From NCBI GenBank assembly GCA_964580995.1, contig CAZOMV010000009.1:20566-84565 (forward strand): a DNA stretch of 64,000 bases, read 5' to 3'. Position numbers and translations under genes: made by a program. This DNA comes from JAKJEP01 sp964580995. Lineage in GTDB: Bacteria; Planctomycetota; Phycisphaerae; Sedimentisphaerales; SM23-30. The notes under the pieces are model-generated. The model searched no databases and was not told where the DNA came from. It saw only the letters and a program-made list of their open reading frames with translations. Positions 8,772 to 18,441 of this stretch are shown here, in pieces; within the stretch, counting starts at the first letter, position 1; each line of letters begins with the position of its first letter.

Positions 8772-10373
8772 ATACCCCAGATCCGACAAACGTTTCTGTA
8801 TCTCGGATTCTTCCTCCGCCGAATAATTCGATTCTTTCCCGCCACCGCCAGCCGCATCCGTATAGGATATTTCCAGATGCTGCCGAAACACATCATCCAA
8901 CACCTTGCCATCCATATGCCGCGGCACCGGAATCCCCAGATACCCCAGCACCGTCGGTACGATATCGACTATCTCACCATCGTGCTGCCCCCCCGCTTTC
9001 ACCCCCGCCCCCTGCGCCAAAAACACTCCTCGCTGGCTATGCGTGCCCAAAAGCTGCATAAAACCTTTTTGTGTGTCGGTATAGTCAGGTTTGGCAACCG
9101 CTTCCTCACCCGTCGGTAACACATGCGCGAAAACACCTTCGACAAACTGCACCACTAAATCCGGCATTCCCTCGGATGGTTCCACCGCAAACAATTCTTT
9201 GCCCATATAGATTTTCTCGATGACTGCGGTCGCGGCGGACGGTCCATACTCCGACAGAAGACGGGTGGTAATTTCCCGGATCAATCCATCCTGCAACGAA
9301 CGATCCGCATTCAAATACACCAATCCCGCCATGGCCCCTACCGAAAACGCCGAGCTATGGGAAATATCTATAGTATTCTGCAAACTATTGAGCAATTCCT
9401 GGGATGGATCTTGATCCGCACTTTCCCATGTTTTCTTTAACCGGCCGTATCCTCGGGCCAGATAACGCAGGATCGGTATCTTTCGTTTGAGTTTGTTTTT
9501 CGTTTCCTGCCGCTGAGCGGACCGGCTTAATTTCAAATAGCCGTGCTGCCGCAGCCAGACATTCATTTTGAAAAAAGTATCCAGCCGGGCGAAACCATGA
9601 TCCGACACCAGCAGCGTCAATACCTCCGGACCCGCCGACTCGATCAGCCTGCCAAGGATCTCATCGCAGCAGCGATAAAACCGGCTCACCTCCCGCCGGT
9701 TTTCCTCCCGGAAATTCGGCACGGTTCGGTCCAGAGCGGACCAGAAATGATGCTGCACATGATCGGTACTCTGCATTTCATAACAAAAAAGATCCCACTC
9801 CTTTTCTGCCATCAGCCGCATTCCCACCCGCATTCGGGCCTGCTCGATCCGGATGTGCCTGTCGATAAACTCCTCCACCGAATCCACCGGGCGGGCATCC
9901 ACAATCTTATAATCCGGTTCACAGGCAATATATTTTTCATACACTTCAGAAGGATAAACCGTATCAGCCGAAAGCCCCGGGCACAGCAATCCCGGTATGA
10001 CCACCCCGTTGATTTTCGGCGGCGGGGAGGTCATCGGAAAATTGACGGCAATCACCTTCTTCCCCACCCGGCTGGCCAGCTCCCACAGCGTCGGCACAGC
10101 AATATCCGTATAACTGTTGAACCGCAGCCGTTTCTGTACCGGGTCATACCGATAAAAGGTAAAAATCCCCGTCTTGCCCGGCCGGCACCCTGTCTGAAAC
10201 GAACTCCACGCCGGGGCCGTCTCCGACGGTATCACGCTGCGCAGGATCCCATGACAACCCTGCTCGACCAGCCGGGCCAGGTTCGGCATGACCCCCTCCG
10301 CCATTAAATCCCGGCCGATATCCCAGGTAAAGCCGTCCATGCCAATAATTAAAACTTTTTTCCTCTGCGTCAC
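8766..10373 (-). CDS. Alkaline phosphatase superfamily type I phosphodiesterase/nucleotide pyrophosphatase
   Basis: I choose the GTG at 10373, 535 residues, because it has a GGAG ribosome site about 7 nt upstream; a TTG at 10409 would add 12 residues. Metal-site motifs of the superfamily are visible: LIIGMDGFTW at the start, the Thr nucleophile region SETAPAWSSFQTG, LLVSDHGFARL with the Asp-His pair, and LGTHSQRGVFL near the C-terminus. There is no signal peptide, so a cytoplasmic location is likely. Members hydrolyse phosphodiesters or transfer phospho-groups onto glycans or lipids. The neighbouring flippase may hint at a glycan-modifying role (inference). It converges on and overlaps the flippase by 6 bp. 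Confidence 0.88.
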   Translation of the reverse strand: MTQRKKVLIIGMDGFTWDIGRDLMAEGVMPNLARLVEQGCHGILRSVIPSETAPAWSSFQTGCRPGKTGIFTFYRYDPVQKRLRFNSYTDIAVPTLWELASRVGKKVIAVNFPMTSPPPKINGVVIPGLLCPGLSADTVYPSEVYEKYIACEPDYKIVDARPVDSVEEFIDRHIRIEQARMRVGMRLMAEKEWDLFCYEMQSTDHVQHHFWSALDRTVPNFREENRREVSRFYRCCDEILGRLIESAGPEVLTLLVSDHGFARLDTFFKMNVWLRQHGYLKLSRSAQRQETKNKLKRKIPILRYLARGYGRLKKTWESADQDPSQELLNSLQNTIDISHSSAFSVGAMAGLVYLNADRSLQDGLIREITTRLLSEYGPSAATAVIEKIYMGKELFAVEPSEGMPDLVVQFVEGVFAHVLPTGEEAVAKPDYTDTQKGFMQLLGTHSQRGVFLAQGAGVKAGGQHDGEIVDIVPTVLGYLGIPVPRHMDGKVLDDVFRQHLEISYTDAAGGGGKESNYSAEEESEIQKRLSDLGYL

Positions 10374-10535
10374 ATTTCGCTCCGTTGGTACAATCTGCCG
10401 TCGGCACAAAACCTTCTAATCGAAAGTCTAACATAATCTTATGACGCATACAAGAATCAGATTGGCCCTTTCCCCATTAGGAGAAATACCTCTTGCCTCA
10501 ACCGTAGAATAGGTGCTACACTATAGGCAAGTATA

Positions 10536-11651
10536 ATGAGTTTTCTTTCAGCAGCACGGAATAGAGATAGATTGAAAAAGCCAGATCGACGCCAGTTTTT
10601 GCAATATCTCGCGGGGAGCACGGCAGCGGGTATAATCGGCTGCTCCCATCCTGATTTCAATCTGTGCCAAACCAGCGGAACGCCCGTGTCAACGCCGACG
10701 GGTCGTTATATCCGCGCCAATGCCGACTGGCTGGCCGCCTGTACCTATGGTGTGGGAATCCACTGGACGGCCAAATCCACCCCCCGAAGCGGCCCGCCGG
10801 TCCCGTTTCCAAATGCGGTCGATCAATTTGATGTGGACCATTTTGCCAATACCATCGCCGAGACCGGTGCGGACTATGTGCTCTTCACCTGCACGCACGC
10901 CCTGCAGATGCTGCCGGCCCCCCATCCCGACATCGAATCCATCCTGCCCGGACGCACCTGCCGGCGCGACCTGATCGGCGAAATCGCAACCCGCCTCCGG
11001 GAGCGGAACATCCATTTTATCGCCTATTACAACCATTCCTGCAACCATCCGGATGATCCCGAATGGGAACAGGCCGTCGGCTACCATGATCCCGACAAAA
11101 ACCGGCTGGCTGAGAACCTTTGCCAAATCGTCGCCTGGATGGGCGGCCATTACGGGGATCTGATCCGGGCCTGGTGGTTCGACAGTTCTTATTCTCTGGA
11201 CCCGCGCGGCCCCTATAATGCCGTCACCACCGATATGACCGGTTTCCAGTTCCCCTGGGAACGTTTCACCGCCGCCGCCAAAACCGGCTGCCCCGCACGC
11301 CTGGTCACCTACAACGCCGGTATCAACGCCACGTATCTTTACACCGCCCATCAGGACTACTGGGCCGGCGAGCTGACGGACCTGCAACATCCGCCAACCG
11401 GCCGGTTTCTGGACAGCGGCCTGCAATGGCATGGCTGGACCTGCCTGGACGAAAAATCGTGGGTTCATTCCCAACTCGATACCGAAATTCCAAATGTTCT
11501 ATATACAGATGAGCAGATCTTCTCTTTCGTCCGCCTATGCCAAAAACAACGTGCCCCCATGACCTTTAATCTCAGCATCTATCAGGACGGCATCTTCGCA
11601 CCTGACTCGATTCGGCAATTACAAACTTTGAAGAACAACATAAAGGGCTAA
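10536..11651 (+). CDS. Tat-exported GH29-like (alpha-L-fucosidase family) protein
   Basis: The 371-residue product has a twin-arginine leader (DRRQFLQYLAGS) followed by a lipobox-like GIIGC, so it is probably a Tat-dependent lipoprotein. The mature part has the GH29-type TIM-barrel order: GADYVLFTCTHALQM, an HFIAYYNHSCNHPDD segment, and RAWWFDSSYSLD, where the Asp sits where the GH29 nucleophile is expected. It is shorter than classic fucosidases, which carry a C-terminal beta-sandwich, so it is a catalytic domain only. It is followed 7 bp later by a propeller gene, probably one transcript. Fucosidase specificity is inferred from fold only. Confidence 0.75.
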   Translation: MSFLSAARNRDRLKKPDRRQFLQYLAGSTAAGIIGCSHPDFNLCQTSGTPVSTPTGRYIRANADWLAACTYGVGIHWTAKSTPRSGPPVPFPNAVDQFDVDHFANTIAETGADYVLFTCTHALQMLPAPHPDIESILPGRTCRRDLIGEIATRLRERNIHFIAYYNHSCNHPDDPEWEQAVGYHDPDKNRLAENLCQIVAWMGGHYGDLIRAWWFDSSYSLDPRGPYNAVTTDMTGFQFPWERFTAAAKTGCPARLVTYNAGINATYLYTAHQDYWAGELTDLQHPPTGRFLDSGLQWHGWTCLDEKSWVHSQLDTEIPNVLYTDEQIFSFVRLCQKQRAPMTFNLSIYQDGIFAPDSIRQLQTLKNNIKG

Positions 11652-11658
11652 AAATTCT

Positions 11659-12963
11659 ATGATTCGACAGATATTAACTGCACTGACAATCCTGACAACC
11701 CTGGTCCTCCCCGCTCAGGCCCGCGACTGGCCCCAATGGCGCGGCCCGTTCCTCAACGGCTCCACCGACGAGCCAAACCTGCCCGACACCTGGAGCAAAA
11801 CCGAAAATGTCAAATGGGTCTGCCCCCTGCCCGGCCCCGGGGCAGCCACCCCCATCATCTGCAACGGCAAAATCTTCCTCACCTCCACCGATAATCAATC
11901 CAAAGATTTACTGGCCCTCTGCCTCGACGAAAAAGACGGCAGGGAACTCTGGCGGAAAAAACTGGGCGACTCCCGCGAGGACTGGCCCCGCAACAACATG
12001 GCCTCCCCCTCCGCCGCCGCCGATGGCAAACATGTCTATTTCCTCTTCGGCAGCGGCGATCTGGCCGGGCTGGATTACGCCGGGAACATCCTCTGGCAGC
12101 GGAACATCGAACAGGAATACGGAAACCTGGCCCATATGTTCGGCTACAGCTCCAGTCCGTTTCTCTATCAGGATACTGTGTATATTCTGGTTCTCCGCAA
12201 AACCACGCCCTACCGCGACCCTCAAAGCGACAAGCCGTTGAATTCCTTTCTGCTGGCCCTGGACAAAATGACGGGGAAAGAACTGTGGCTGCATCAGCGG
12301 GACACTGATGCGAAGGAGGAATCCCTGGAAACCTACAGCACCCCCATCGTTCATACCGTCAACGGGAAGGACGAAATCATCATTTTCGGCGGTGACCACC
12401 TCACCGGCCACGATCCCCAAACCGGCCAGGAAATCTGGCGCTACGGCTACAGCGCTGATAGAAAACGCATCGACTGGCGAACCATCCCCAGCCCGGTGAC
12501 CGGGGCGGGGCTGATCTTCGCGTCCCGGCCCAAGAACAACGGCCTGTTCGCGTTAAAAACCGGACTGACCGGCACCGTGACCGACGAGGCGGTGGCGTGG
12601 CAGTTTGAGAAATTCAATCCCGATTGCAGCACCCCGCTCTATTACGACGGTCTCTTATACGTCCTGGACTGCATCAAAAATGACAATCCACTAACCTGTT
12701 TTATACCCACAACCGGCCAGCAAAAATGGCAGGGACGGCTCGAGGCCAAACAGCCTTACCGCGCCTCCCTCACCGCTTCCGACGGGAAAATCTATTGCCT
12801 CGACGAGGGCGGACAGGCCATCGTCTTGGCCGCCGGCCCCGCCGAATTCAAGGTGATCTCCCGAATCGAAATGGGCGAAGGCCCCATCCAGTCCTCCATC
12901 GCCATCGCCAACCAGCGGCTCTACCTCCGCACCGCCCAAAACTTATACTGCATCGGCAAATAG
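11659..12963 (+). CDS. Secreted PQQ-like beta-propeller protein (BamB-like fold)
   Basis: This 434-residue protein has a Sec signal peptide (about 1-21, ending LPAQA) and then DWPQWRGPFLNG, the usual first blade of planctomycete PQQ-type propellers. Repeated blades contain the G-x-E-L-W or G-x-E-I-W tryptophan docking motif (GRELWRKKLGD, GKELWLHQRD, GQEIWRYGYS, GQQKWQGRLE). Catalytic quinoprotein residues (the Glu-Asn-Asp calcium set and a disulfide ring) are not evident, so a binding or scaffold role is more likely than dehydrogenase activity. It follows the GH29-like gene after 7 bp. Confidence 0.85.
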   Translation: MIRQILTALTILTTLVLPAQARDWPQWRGPFLNGSTDEPNLPDTWSKTENVKWVCPLPGPGAATPIICNGKIFLTSTDNQSKDLLALCLDEKDGRELWRKKLGDSREDWPRNNMASPSAAADGKHVYFLFGSGDLAGLDYAGNILWQRNIEQEYGNLAHMFGYSSSPFLYQDTVYILVLRKTTPYRDPQSDKPLNSFLLALDKMTGKELWLHQRDTDAKEESLETYSTPIVHTVNGKDEIIIFGGDHLTGHDPQTGQEIWRYGYSADRKRIDWRTIPSPVTGAGLIFASRPKNNGLFALKTGLTGTVTDEAVAWQFEKFNPDCSTPLYYDGLLYVLDCIKNDNPLTCFIPTTGQQKWQGRLEAKQPYRASLTASDGKIYCLDEGGQAIVLAAGPAEFKVISRIEMGEGPIQSSIAIANQRLYLRTAQNLYCIGK

Positions 12964-12994
12964 GGTTTATAGCAGTTGGAAGAAAGAAGGAACC

Positions 12995-13435
12995 ATGACG
13001 ACCAGAAGTGAACAAGCCGTTTCCAAATTTATGGAAGGGTATAACTGTGCCCAGTCAGTTTTTTTCTCATTTTGTGATGATCTCCACATGGACCAGGATA
13101 CCGCACTAAAACTGGCTTGCGGATTTGGTGCGGGTATGGGCCGAAAAGAAGAAGTCTGCGGGGCGGTTAGTGGCGGGATCATGGTACTGGGTGCTAAATA
13201 CGGCAGGGGAGAAAACGAAGATCGAACCGCTACTGAAAAGACGTACGCAAAAACCAGGGAACTCTTGGACCAGTTTGCCAAAAAACGGGGAACCTTCCTT
13301 TGCCGCCAATTATTGAACGGTTGTGAATTGACCACCGAAGAAGGGCAAAAACAGTTTAAAGAGAACGACCTGTTGAATAAAATATGTAAACCATGCGTCC
13401 AGGATGCAGTCGAGATCCTTGAAAGTATCTTGTAA
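12995..13435 (+). CDS. C_GCAxxG_C_C family redox protein
   Basis: The 146-residue protein matches the Cys-ladder family named after its motif: Cys18 (YNCAQSV), Cys42 (LACGFGAGMG), Cys55 in the VCGAVSGG core, Cys103, Cys110 and the C-terminal Cys131/Cys134 pair (ICKPC). The family is small, cytoplasmic and thought to be redox-active, possibly metal-binding; no reaction is established. There is no signal peptide. The gene is 31 bp past the propeller gene and may be on the same transcript. Confidence 0.9.
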   Translation: MTTRSEQAVSKFMEGYNCAQSVFFSFCDDLHMDQDTALKLACGFGAGMGRKEEVCGAVSGGIMVLGAKYGRGENEDRTATEKTYAKTRELLDQFAKKRGTFLCRQLLNGCELTTEEGQKQFKENDLLNKICKPCVQDAVEILESIL

Positions 13436-13508
13436 CGGAAGTTTTGCAAAATGGCCCGTCAACCGTATATACGGGAAGCCTTGGGCAACAGTCGGCCTAG
13501 GGGGAACT

Positions 13509-14828
13509 TTACCGGTTTTTGGCGACATGCTCCTGTATCGCCTGGTTGAATGCCTCGGTTGCCTGCGGCCAGACAGCGTGCGGCATATCCGGCACATTGA
13601 CGATCTGCTTCCGGCCTGGAATACTGTTATAAGCGGCATACACCGTCGTCGGCTGGCACACCTGATCAATGAATCCGACACTAAAGATCGCCTCCGCCTG
13701 GATCCGGCGGGCGAAATTCGTGGCATCGTAATAGCGCATGGCCTTCACGCGCTGGGCGTTGACTTCTCCCTTGGCATCCGGTGATCCATAACGCGGCCAG
13801 GCTTCCACCTTCCCGCCCACCTCGCACATCGCCGGGATCCCCGCCGCCACCAGCGTCACCTGCGGATCGAGTCCGCCGGCCGCAATGGCCTGCAATCCCC
13901 CCTGGCTGTGCCCGCACACCACCAGAATTTTCCCGTCCCATTCCGGCCGCTGCTTGAGATACTCCAGCGCCCGGATCATCCGCAAATACATCCCCAGAAA
14001 ATACGTGGTCTCCCGGTCCTCACAGCCGTAATAGGGATAGGTGTAAACCTTATCGTAATATCCCTGGCCGGGCAGATTGTGAATCGGGTGCTTCTCATAA
14101 AACTCCTTCGGCTTGCCATTGGGAAAACCGTGCCCGTTCAGGTCCAGCGACAGCATCCCCATCTTCGCCCCCTGCACCGCCTGGTCTAAAAACGACGGGT
14201 AAAAATGCGCCCCGTGCACCCACAGGATCGCCGGCAGCGTACCCGCCGCGGCATTCTTCGGCCGGGCCAGATACCCCCGCGTCGGCGGGCCGCCGTAACA
14301 ATCCAGTTGCACATCAAACGCCTCAATTGCCGCATCCGGTGAATCCACCGCCACGATCTGTTCATTCATCGCCAGTTCCGCCAGCCGCTGCTTCTGCGCC
14401 GCCCAAAACGCCTCAAAGTCCTCCGGGGCCTCCAGCGACGGCCGAATCTTCAATGGATCCAAACCAGCTCCGGCCATGCCTGCCGCCTGCTCGCCCGCCG
14501 GCGACTGATACGTCACTTCCAGATGCAGAAAGCCCGGCTCCTTCAGCGTCCCCGTCACCTCCACCGGCTTCCCCTCATACGCCCTATCCCCTTTCGCCAC
14601 CACGGCCGTACCGTCATTGCTCAACACATACGAAATGCCCCCGTCGCTCACCGGCTTTCCATCCTGCTGGACCGTCACGATAAAACGCACCGGATCGCCG
14701 GCATGGTACATCGCATCCGGCCGATCCGCCGCCACCGTAAGCTGATATCCACCCTCCGCCGCCTGCCCCATCAGGGCAGAAACGAGCAGCCCTTGCAGCA
14801 TCATTACATAACCAAATCGTCTCATCAT
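13509..14828 (-). CDS. Secreted AXE1/CE7-type acetyl esterase
   Basis: The 439-residue product has a signal peptide (about 1-23), an N-terminal beta-sandwich region (about 28-115) and an alpha/beta-hydrolase domain. The nucleophile Ser308 sits in VVCGHSQGG, with Asp388 (VGFIDQVC) and His417 (DMPHAVW) completing a triad; the oxyanion region is WVHGAHFYPSF. The LNGHGFPNGKP and DRETTYFLGMYLRMIRALEY segments are typical of CE7 cephalosporin-C/acetyl-xylan deacetylases. It probably removes acetyl groups from oligosaccharides in the periplasm, in line with the glycosidases in this window. It ends convergent with the redox-protein gene. Confidence 0.88.
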   Translation of the reverse strand: MMRRFGYVMMLQGLLVSALMGQAAEGGYQLTVAADRPDAMYHAGDPVRFIVTVQQDGKPVSDGGISYVLSNDGTAVVAKGDRAYEGKPVEVTGTLKEPGFLHLEVTYQSPAGEQAAGMAGAGLDPLKIRPSLEAPEDFEAFWAAQKQRLAELAMNEQIVAVDSPDAAIEAFDVQLDCYGGPPTRGYLARPKNAAAGTLPAILWVHGAHFYPSFLDQAVQGAKMGMLSLDLNGHGFPNGKPKEFYEKHPIHNLPGQGYYDKVYTYPYYGCEDRETTYFLGMYLRMIRALEYLKQRPEWDGKILVVCGHSQGGLQAIAAGGLDPQVTLVAAGIPAMCEVGGKVEAWPRYGSPDAKGEVNAQRVKAMRYYDATNFARRIQAEAIFSVGFIDQVCQPTTVYAAYNSIPGRKQIVNVPDMPHAVWPQATEAFNQAIQEHVAKNR

Positions 14829-14885
14829 TCTATCTCCTTGTAAAGCGACGTTGATTTTATCCAGGTACCTTTTCCGGTTAATCCC

Positions 14886-16229
14886 TTAGCCGTTAAGCGT
14901 CCATCCGGGGCGGTATTGGCGGCGCAGAAGTTTATCCGCTTCCTCGCTGTTGGTAACGCGCCCGCTGGCGGGATCGTATTCAATCTTCTGGCCCACGCGA
15001 TAGGCCACCAGCCCCAGCAGCATCATCTCAATCATCTTGCCGGCATAATCAAAATCGCAGGTAGTCTTGAGATTCCCTTTACAGGCATCGAGCCATTCCT
15101 TCTGAAAATGGCCCAACGGCGGAATCAACTCGTTTTGGGGGCGAGGTTTATAATAGGTCAAATCCGCATCATCGCCAAAGGGCAGCAGGATCCGGGAATT
15201 GAAATCGGCAATCAGAAAGCCTTTGGTCCCCTTGAACATCGCGCCATGATCGATCTGGTTCAAATCAATATAAGGTTTCGGCGAACTCGGCATCGCCCCG
15301 CCCTGATACCAGGTAATCCCCATGGCCGGCCGCCAGTCATTGGCGGGAATTTCAAAGGTCATCTCCAGCTTGACGGGGGTGACTTCGGGATTCAACGGCT
15401 CACCTTCCGCCACGGCAGAGGTGGGACTACCCCCGTCCAGCGCGTTCCAAGCGATGTCCATGGTATGGCTGCCCATGTCGCCGACCTGGCCGCTGCCGAA
15501 ATCCCAGTACATATTCCAGCTCAGGCAGTTGGCCCCGGCCGGGCCGGCAAAATAGCCCGGATTGTAAGGGTGCATGGGCGAGGGCCCGATCCACAAATCA
15601 TAGTGCAGCGTATCCGGCGGGGTTCCCTCCGCCGGCAGATACCCCGGCTTGGGAATCTGCCGATTGCCCCAGGCATAGGCATGACGCAGCTCGCCAATAG
15701 CCCCGTCTTTTATGAGTTCCCGCACGCGGTTGAAATTTACCTCGGAATGCCGCTGGGTACCCACCTGGGTCGCCAGCTTGTTTTTGTTCTTGAGATAGGT
15801 CGCCCGCACCACCCGCGCCTCCTCCACACTGTTGGCCAGCGGCTTTTCACAATATACATGCAAACCCCGATTCATCGCCCAGTTGGCCACAAACGCATGG
15901 GTATGATCCGTCGTACAGCAGACCACGGCATCTAAACCCTTATGTTCCAGGCACTCCCGCCAATCCGTATAACGCTTGGCATTGGGAAATTTTTCCGCCG
16001 CCTCCGCAAAGTGGTTCTCGTCCACATCGCACAGGGCCACGACATTTTCGCTGGCAATCGAATCATAGTGGGCCATTCCCCGCCCCCAGACCCCGATCAG
16101 GGCCAGATTCAGCTTGTTGCTGGGTGCGTTCTGCCCGGACAACGTCCCGCTGGGCAGGATGACCAGCCCGATACCGGTAGCCATGGTGGATTTCAGAAAA
16201 TGACGCCGCTGGAGGAGATTCGTTTTCAT
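14886..16229 (-). CDS. Tat-exported Gfo/Idh/MocA family oxidoreductase
   Basis: The start is the ATG at 16229 (447 residues), which has a GGAAAGGG ribosome site and begins directly with the Tat leader QRRHFLKSTMATGIG; the frame extends to 16295 without such support. The mature enzyme has the NAD(P)-binding motif LALIGVWGRGMAHY, the catalytic-family CEKPLANSVEEA segment and a C-terminal beta-sheet domain. These secreted members act on sugars or sugar alcohols, often with tightly bound cofactor. It lies 57 bp downstream of the esterase gene's start in opposite transcription order (both minus), so the oxidoreductase is transcribed first. Substrate unknown. Confidence 0.9.
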   Translation of the reverse strand: MKTNLLQRRHFLKSTMATGIGLVILPSGTLSGQNAPSNKLNLALIGVWGRGMAHYDSIASENVVALCDVDENHFAEAAEKFPNAKRYTDWRECLEHKGLDAVVCCTTDHTHAFVANWAMNRGLHVYCEKPLANSVEEARVVRATYLKNKNKLATQVGTQRHSEVNFNRVRELIKDGAIGELRHAYAWGNRQIPKPGYLPAEGTPPDTLHYDLWIGPSPMHPYNPGYFAGPAGANCLSWNMYWDFGSGQVGDMGSHTMDIAWNALDGGSPTSAVAEGEPLNPEVTPVKLEMTFEIPANDWRPAMGITWYQGGAMPSSPKPYIDLNQIDHGAMFKGTKGFLIADFNSRILLPFGDDADLTYYKPRPQNELIPPLGHFQKEWLDACKGNLKTTCDFDYAGKMIEMMLLGLVAYRVGQKIEYDPASGRVTNSEEADKLLRRQYRPGWTLNG

Positions 16230-16432
16230 CTTTTTTACCCTTTCCTCGAATATTTTTGCCATATGGTTGTAATTACCAGGAATCTTTAATAACACCTTTA
16301 TGTATCATAACATTATGAATTTACAATTATCCTACCCAACCGCCCCGTTGATGCAAGGATTTTCAGCCGAAATTCCAACCCGAAATAGCCGGCAAACTCC
16401 GGAACTAACCGGAAAACGCCTTGACAACCGAT

Positions 16433-16819
16433 ATGCAATCGATTACCTATCGAAAGATGGAACTCAAGGCAAAAATCTGGCTGGCCGACGACCAGGGCAA
16501 CGGTATCATGGGGGACGGACGGTATCTGCTGCTGCGGGAAATCCGCGAATCCCGCTCACTCCGGAAAGCCGCGCAAAATCTGGGCATCAGCTACCGCAAG
16601 GCCTGGGGCGACATCCGCCAGGCCGAACAGCGGCTGGGCTTTCCCCTGCTGAAACGGCAGCGCGGCGGCAGCGGCGGCGGAACCTCCGCCCTGACCGGCC
16701 AGGCGGTAGAACTGCTGGACGCCTATACCAAAACCAGGGACTATATCCAGACAACCGTCCGGAAACTGTATCAAAAAAACCTGCAAACCATTCTGGAGAA
16801 AACCGGTTCCAGGACATGA
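16433..16819 (+). CDS. ModE-like winged-helix DNA-binding protein
   Basis: About 128 residues from the ATG at 16433 (a TTG at 16421 or an ATG at 16457 are also possible; none has a clear ribosome site). The segment SLRKAAQNLGISYRKAWGDI followed by a glycine-rich GGSGGG wing and ALTGQAVELLDAY matches the N-terminal DNA-binding domain of ModE. The C-terminal TOBE/molybdate-binding domains are absent, so it is a single-domain ModE-type regulator. Molybdenum control is possible, but no molybdate transport or cofactor genes are in the window. Confidence 0.8.
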   Translation: MQSITYRKMELKAKIWLADDQGNGIMGDGRYLLLREIRESRSLRKAAQNLGISYRKAWGDIRQAEQRLGFPLLKRQRGGSGGGTSALTGQAVELLDAYTKTRDYIQTTVRKLYQKNLQTILEKTGSRT

Positions 16820-16898
16820 ATAATCGTTCGCAAAGAAATATCGATCATACGAACGGATGAATTGCCATAGATATTCTTACGCGATAGGAAAGGAAAAC

Positions 16899-17660
16899 AT
16901 GGTTTTTGCGAATCCTGATAAAGAATGGGAAACCTACGGAAAAACCGATCCCTATTTTGGTGTCTTAACCGAAGATAAATTTTCCCAGAAAAACCTCACC
17001 GAAAAGAACCGGGAAGACTTTTTCCGCACCGGCCGCGAACATTGCGAAAACGTAATCCGCCAGATCCGCGAGAACATCCATCCATCCTTCGCTCCGAAAA
17101 AAATCCTGGACTACGGCTGCGGCGTCGGTCGCCTGCTAATCCCTTTCGCGAAAAACGCCGATTCCGCCTTCGGCGTGGACATCTCCCCCTCCATGCTGGC
17201 CGAAACCGCTAAAAACGCCCAAAGAATGGGGCTTGCTAATATCCACCTGCATCTCCCCGCCGATCTGCCCAGCCTGCCCTCCGACTTCGATTTCGTCCAC
17301 TCCTGCATCGTCTTCCAGCACATCCCCCGGAAAAAGGGCGAAACGCTATTCCAGCTAATCCTCTCCCGGCTCCGGCCCGGCGGTATTGCCGCCATTCACA
17401 TCCCCTACCAAACCCACACCCGAAAAGCGAAAATCTATTTCGATATCATGCCCAGAATCCCCTTCGCGCAAAACCTCTGGAACCTTCTCAAAAAACGCCC
17501 CTGGCATTACCCGCTCATGCAGATGAACAACTACAGCCCCATCCGCCTGATCGAAATCGCCTCCTCCCTGCATTGCCCTTGCCGCCACATCCAGATCATC
17601 CAACCCGCCAAAACCGACACCCACAAATCATGCTTTCTCTATTTTCAGCATATTCCTTAA
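16899..17660 (+). CDS. Class I SAM-dependent methyltransferase
   Basis: The ATG at 16899 (253 residues) follows an excellent AGGAAAGGA ribosome site; an upstream ATG at 16857 is less likely. Motif I is clear, ILDYGCGVGRLLIPFA, followed by the acidic GVDISPSMLAETAK that binds the ribose of SAM, and post-motif segments FDFVHSCIVFQHIP and LRPGGIAAIHIPY. This is the Methyltransf_11/25 type found with small-molecule or lipid substrates. The C-terminal part (about 185-253) is basic and Cys-containing. No partner genes indicate the substrate. Confidence 0.85.
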   Translation: MVFANPDKEWETYGKTDPYFGVLTEDKFSQKNLTEKNREDFFRTGREHCENVIRQIRENIHPSFAPKKILDYGCGVGRLLIPFAKNADSAFGVDISPSMLAETAKNAQRMGLANIHLHLPADLPSLPSDFDFVHSCIVFQHIPRKKGETLFQLILSRLRPGGIAAIHIPYQTHTRKAKIYFDIMPRIPFAQNLWNLLKKRPWHYPLMQMNNYSPIRLIEIASSLHCPCRHIQIIQPAKTDTHKSCFLYFQHIP

Positions 17661-17812
17661 AAACTGCTTAAACGCAAATTGTATCATTCAGTTTCCCCGT
17701 ATAACTGTAACATTGATTTCTCGAACAAGAACTGCTATGATATCCCCCTAGCCGAAGGAACGGTTGCCAAAACCGATCGATTCTTCTGTAATTGGTTATC
17801 GAATATAACCTT

Positions 17813-17894
17813 GCGAGCGTGGCGGAACTGGCAGACGCGCTAGATTTAGGTTCTAGTACCAAACGGTGTGGAGGTTCGACTCCTCTCGCTCGCA
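17813..17894 (+). tRNA. tRNA-Leu (anticodon TAG)
   Basis: A full class II cloverleaf can be drawn. The acceptor stem GCGAGCG pairs with CGCTCGC; the D-arm is GCGGAACTGGCAGACGCGC; the anticodon stem CTAGA/TCTAG encloses loop TTTAGGT with anticodon TAG; a variable arm follows; the T-arm GGAGG-TTCGACT-CCTCT closes it. The discriminator is A and the 3' CCA is not encoded. Confidence 0.95.
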
Positions 17895-18012
17895 TCTTTC
17901 TCAACTGCTGACGGCTCTTCCCCATTGGCGCCTCCATCCCCCCACCCCCTCCCATAATCGTGCCACTGCTGTACCAGCCGTTCATCCGGCTTGATTCCGT
18001 TTATCATTGAAG

Positions 18013-18101
18013 ACGCCAGCGTCAAAAAACTCGTCGTCCCCTTGGTATTGGGGAGCCAGAGCAGTTTTTGGAAGTCGATATTGACTTTAGGTGTTTTCGT
18101 C
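18013..18101 (-). mobile_element. 88-bp MITE-like repeat, copy A
   Basis: Reverse-oriented copy of the element also seen at 49733-49820 and 54746-54833. It keeps the ACG...GGCGTC ends, the internal CCCC...GGGG hairpin and the central GGGGACGACGAG block, with one extra T in the right arm. The flanks (18006-18012 and 18102-18108) match at 5 of 7 positions when read as a target duplication, so this appears to be the oldest or most decayed copy. It lies in the 17895-18658 gap, which otherwise contains only AT-rich DNA and a candidate promoter. Confidence 0.8.
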
Positions 18102-18411
18102 AATGGAGTACACAAAAGGTTAATATAGTAGAAAAAAAGAGAAAAACCAGCGTGAGGAGGCGGATCATTGCAGTTGAGCGGCAAATATTTATTTTACAAT
18201 AGGTTATAAATTTTCATGGCAGGCTAAGGCACCAGGCGGCCGCGAAAATCCAGATATGACATAATTAATTATATATTAATAAGTTACAATTATGATATTT
18301 CCTGCGGTCCCCCTTTTTGAAAATGTCTATCATTTGTAACAATAATGCCGATAAGTCCGACCATGAAATCGAAGAATAACCATGAAGATGTCAAAATAAT
18401 CATAATAAATA

Positions 18412-18441
18412 TTGACCAATTGTCATTAAATTTGCTAATAT
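18412..18441 (+). promoter_or_regulatory. Candidate sigma-70-type promoter for the VTC/HlyD/TolC operon
   Basis: TTGACC (18412-18417) and TAATAT (18436-18441) are spaced by 18 bp in a markedly AT-rich stretch, giving a leader of about 210 nt before the first gene at 18659. The leader contains a TGACATG/CATGTC hairpin arm pair at about 18604-18640. The rest of the 17895-18658 gap holds the MITE-like copy and no convincing ORF. Confidence 0.45.

Noticed and set aside
16300..16860. Plus-strand 186-residue ORF overlapping the ModE-like gene
   Set aside because: It is Pro/Arg-rich shadow sequence; the alternative frame has a clear HTH family match.
17846..18184. Minus-strand 112-residue ORF
   Set aside because: It reads through the MITE-like copy A and the tRNA gene; no ribosome site and no conserved frame outside the repeat.
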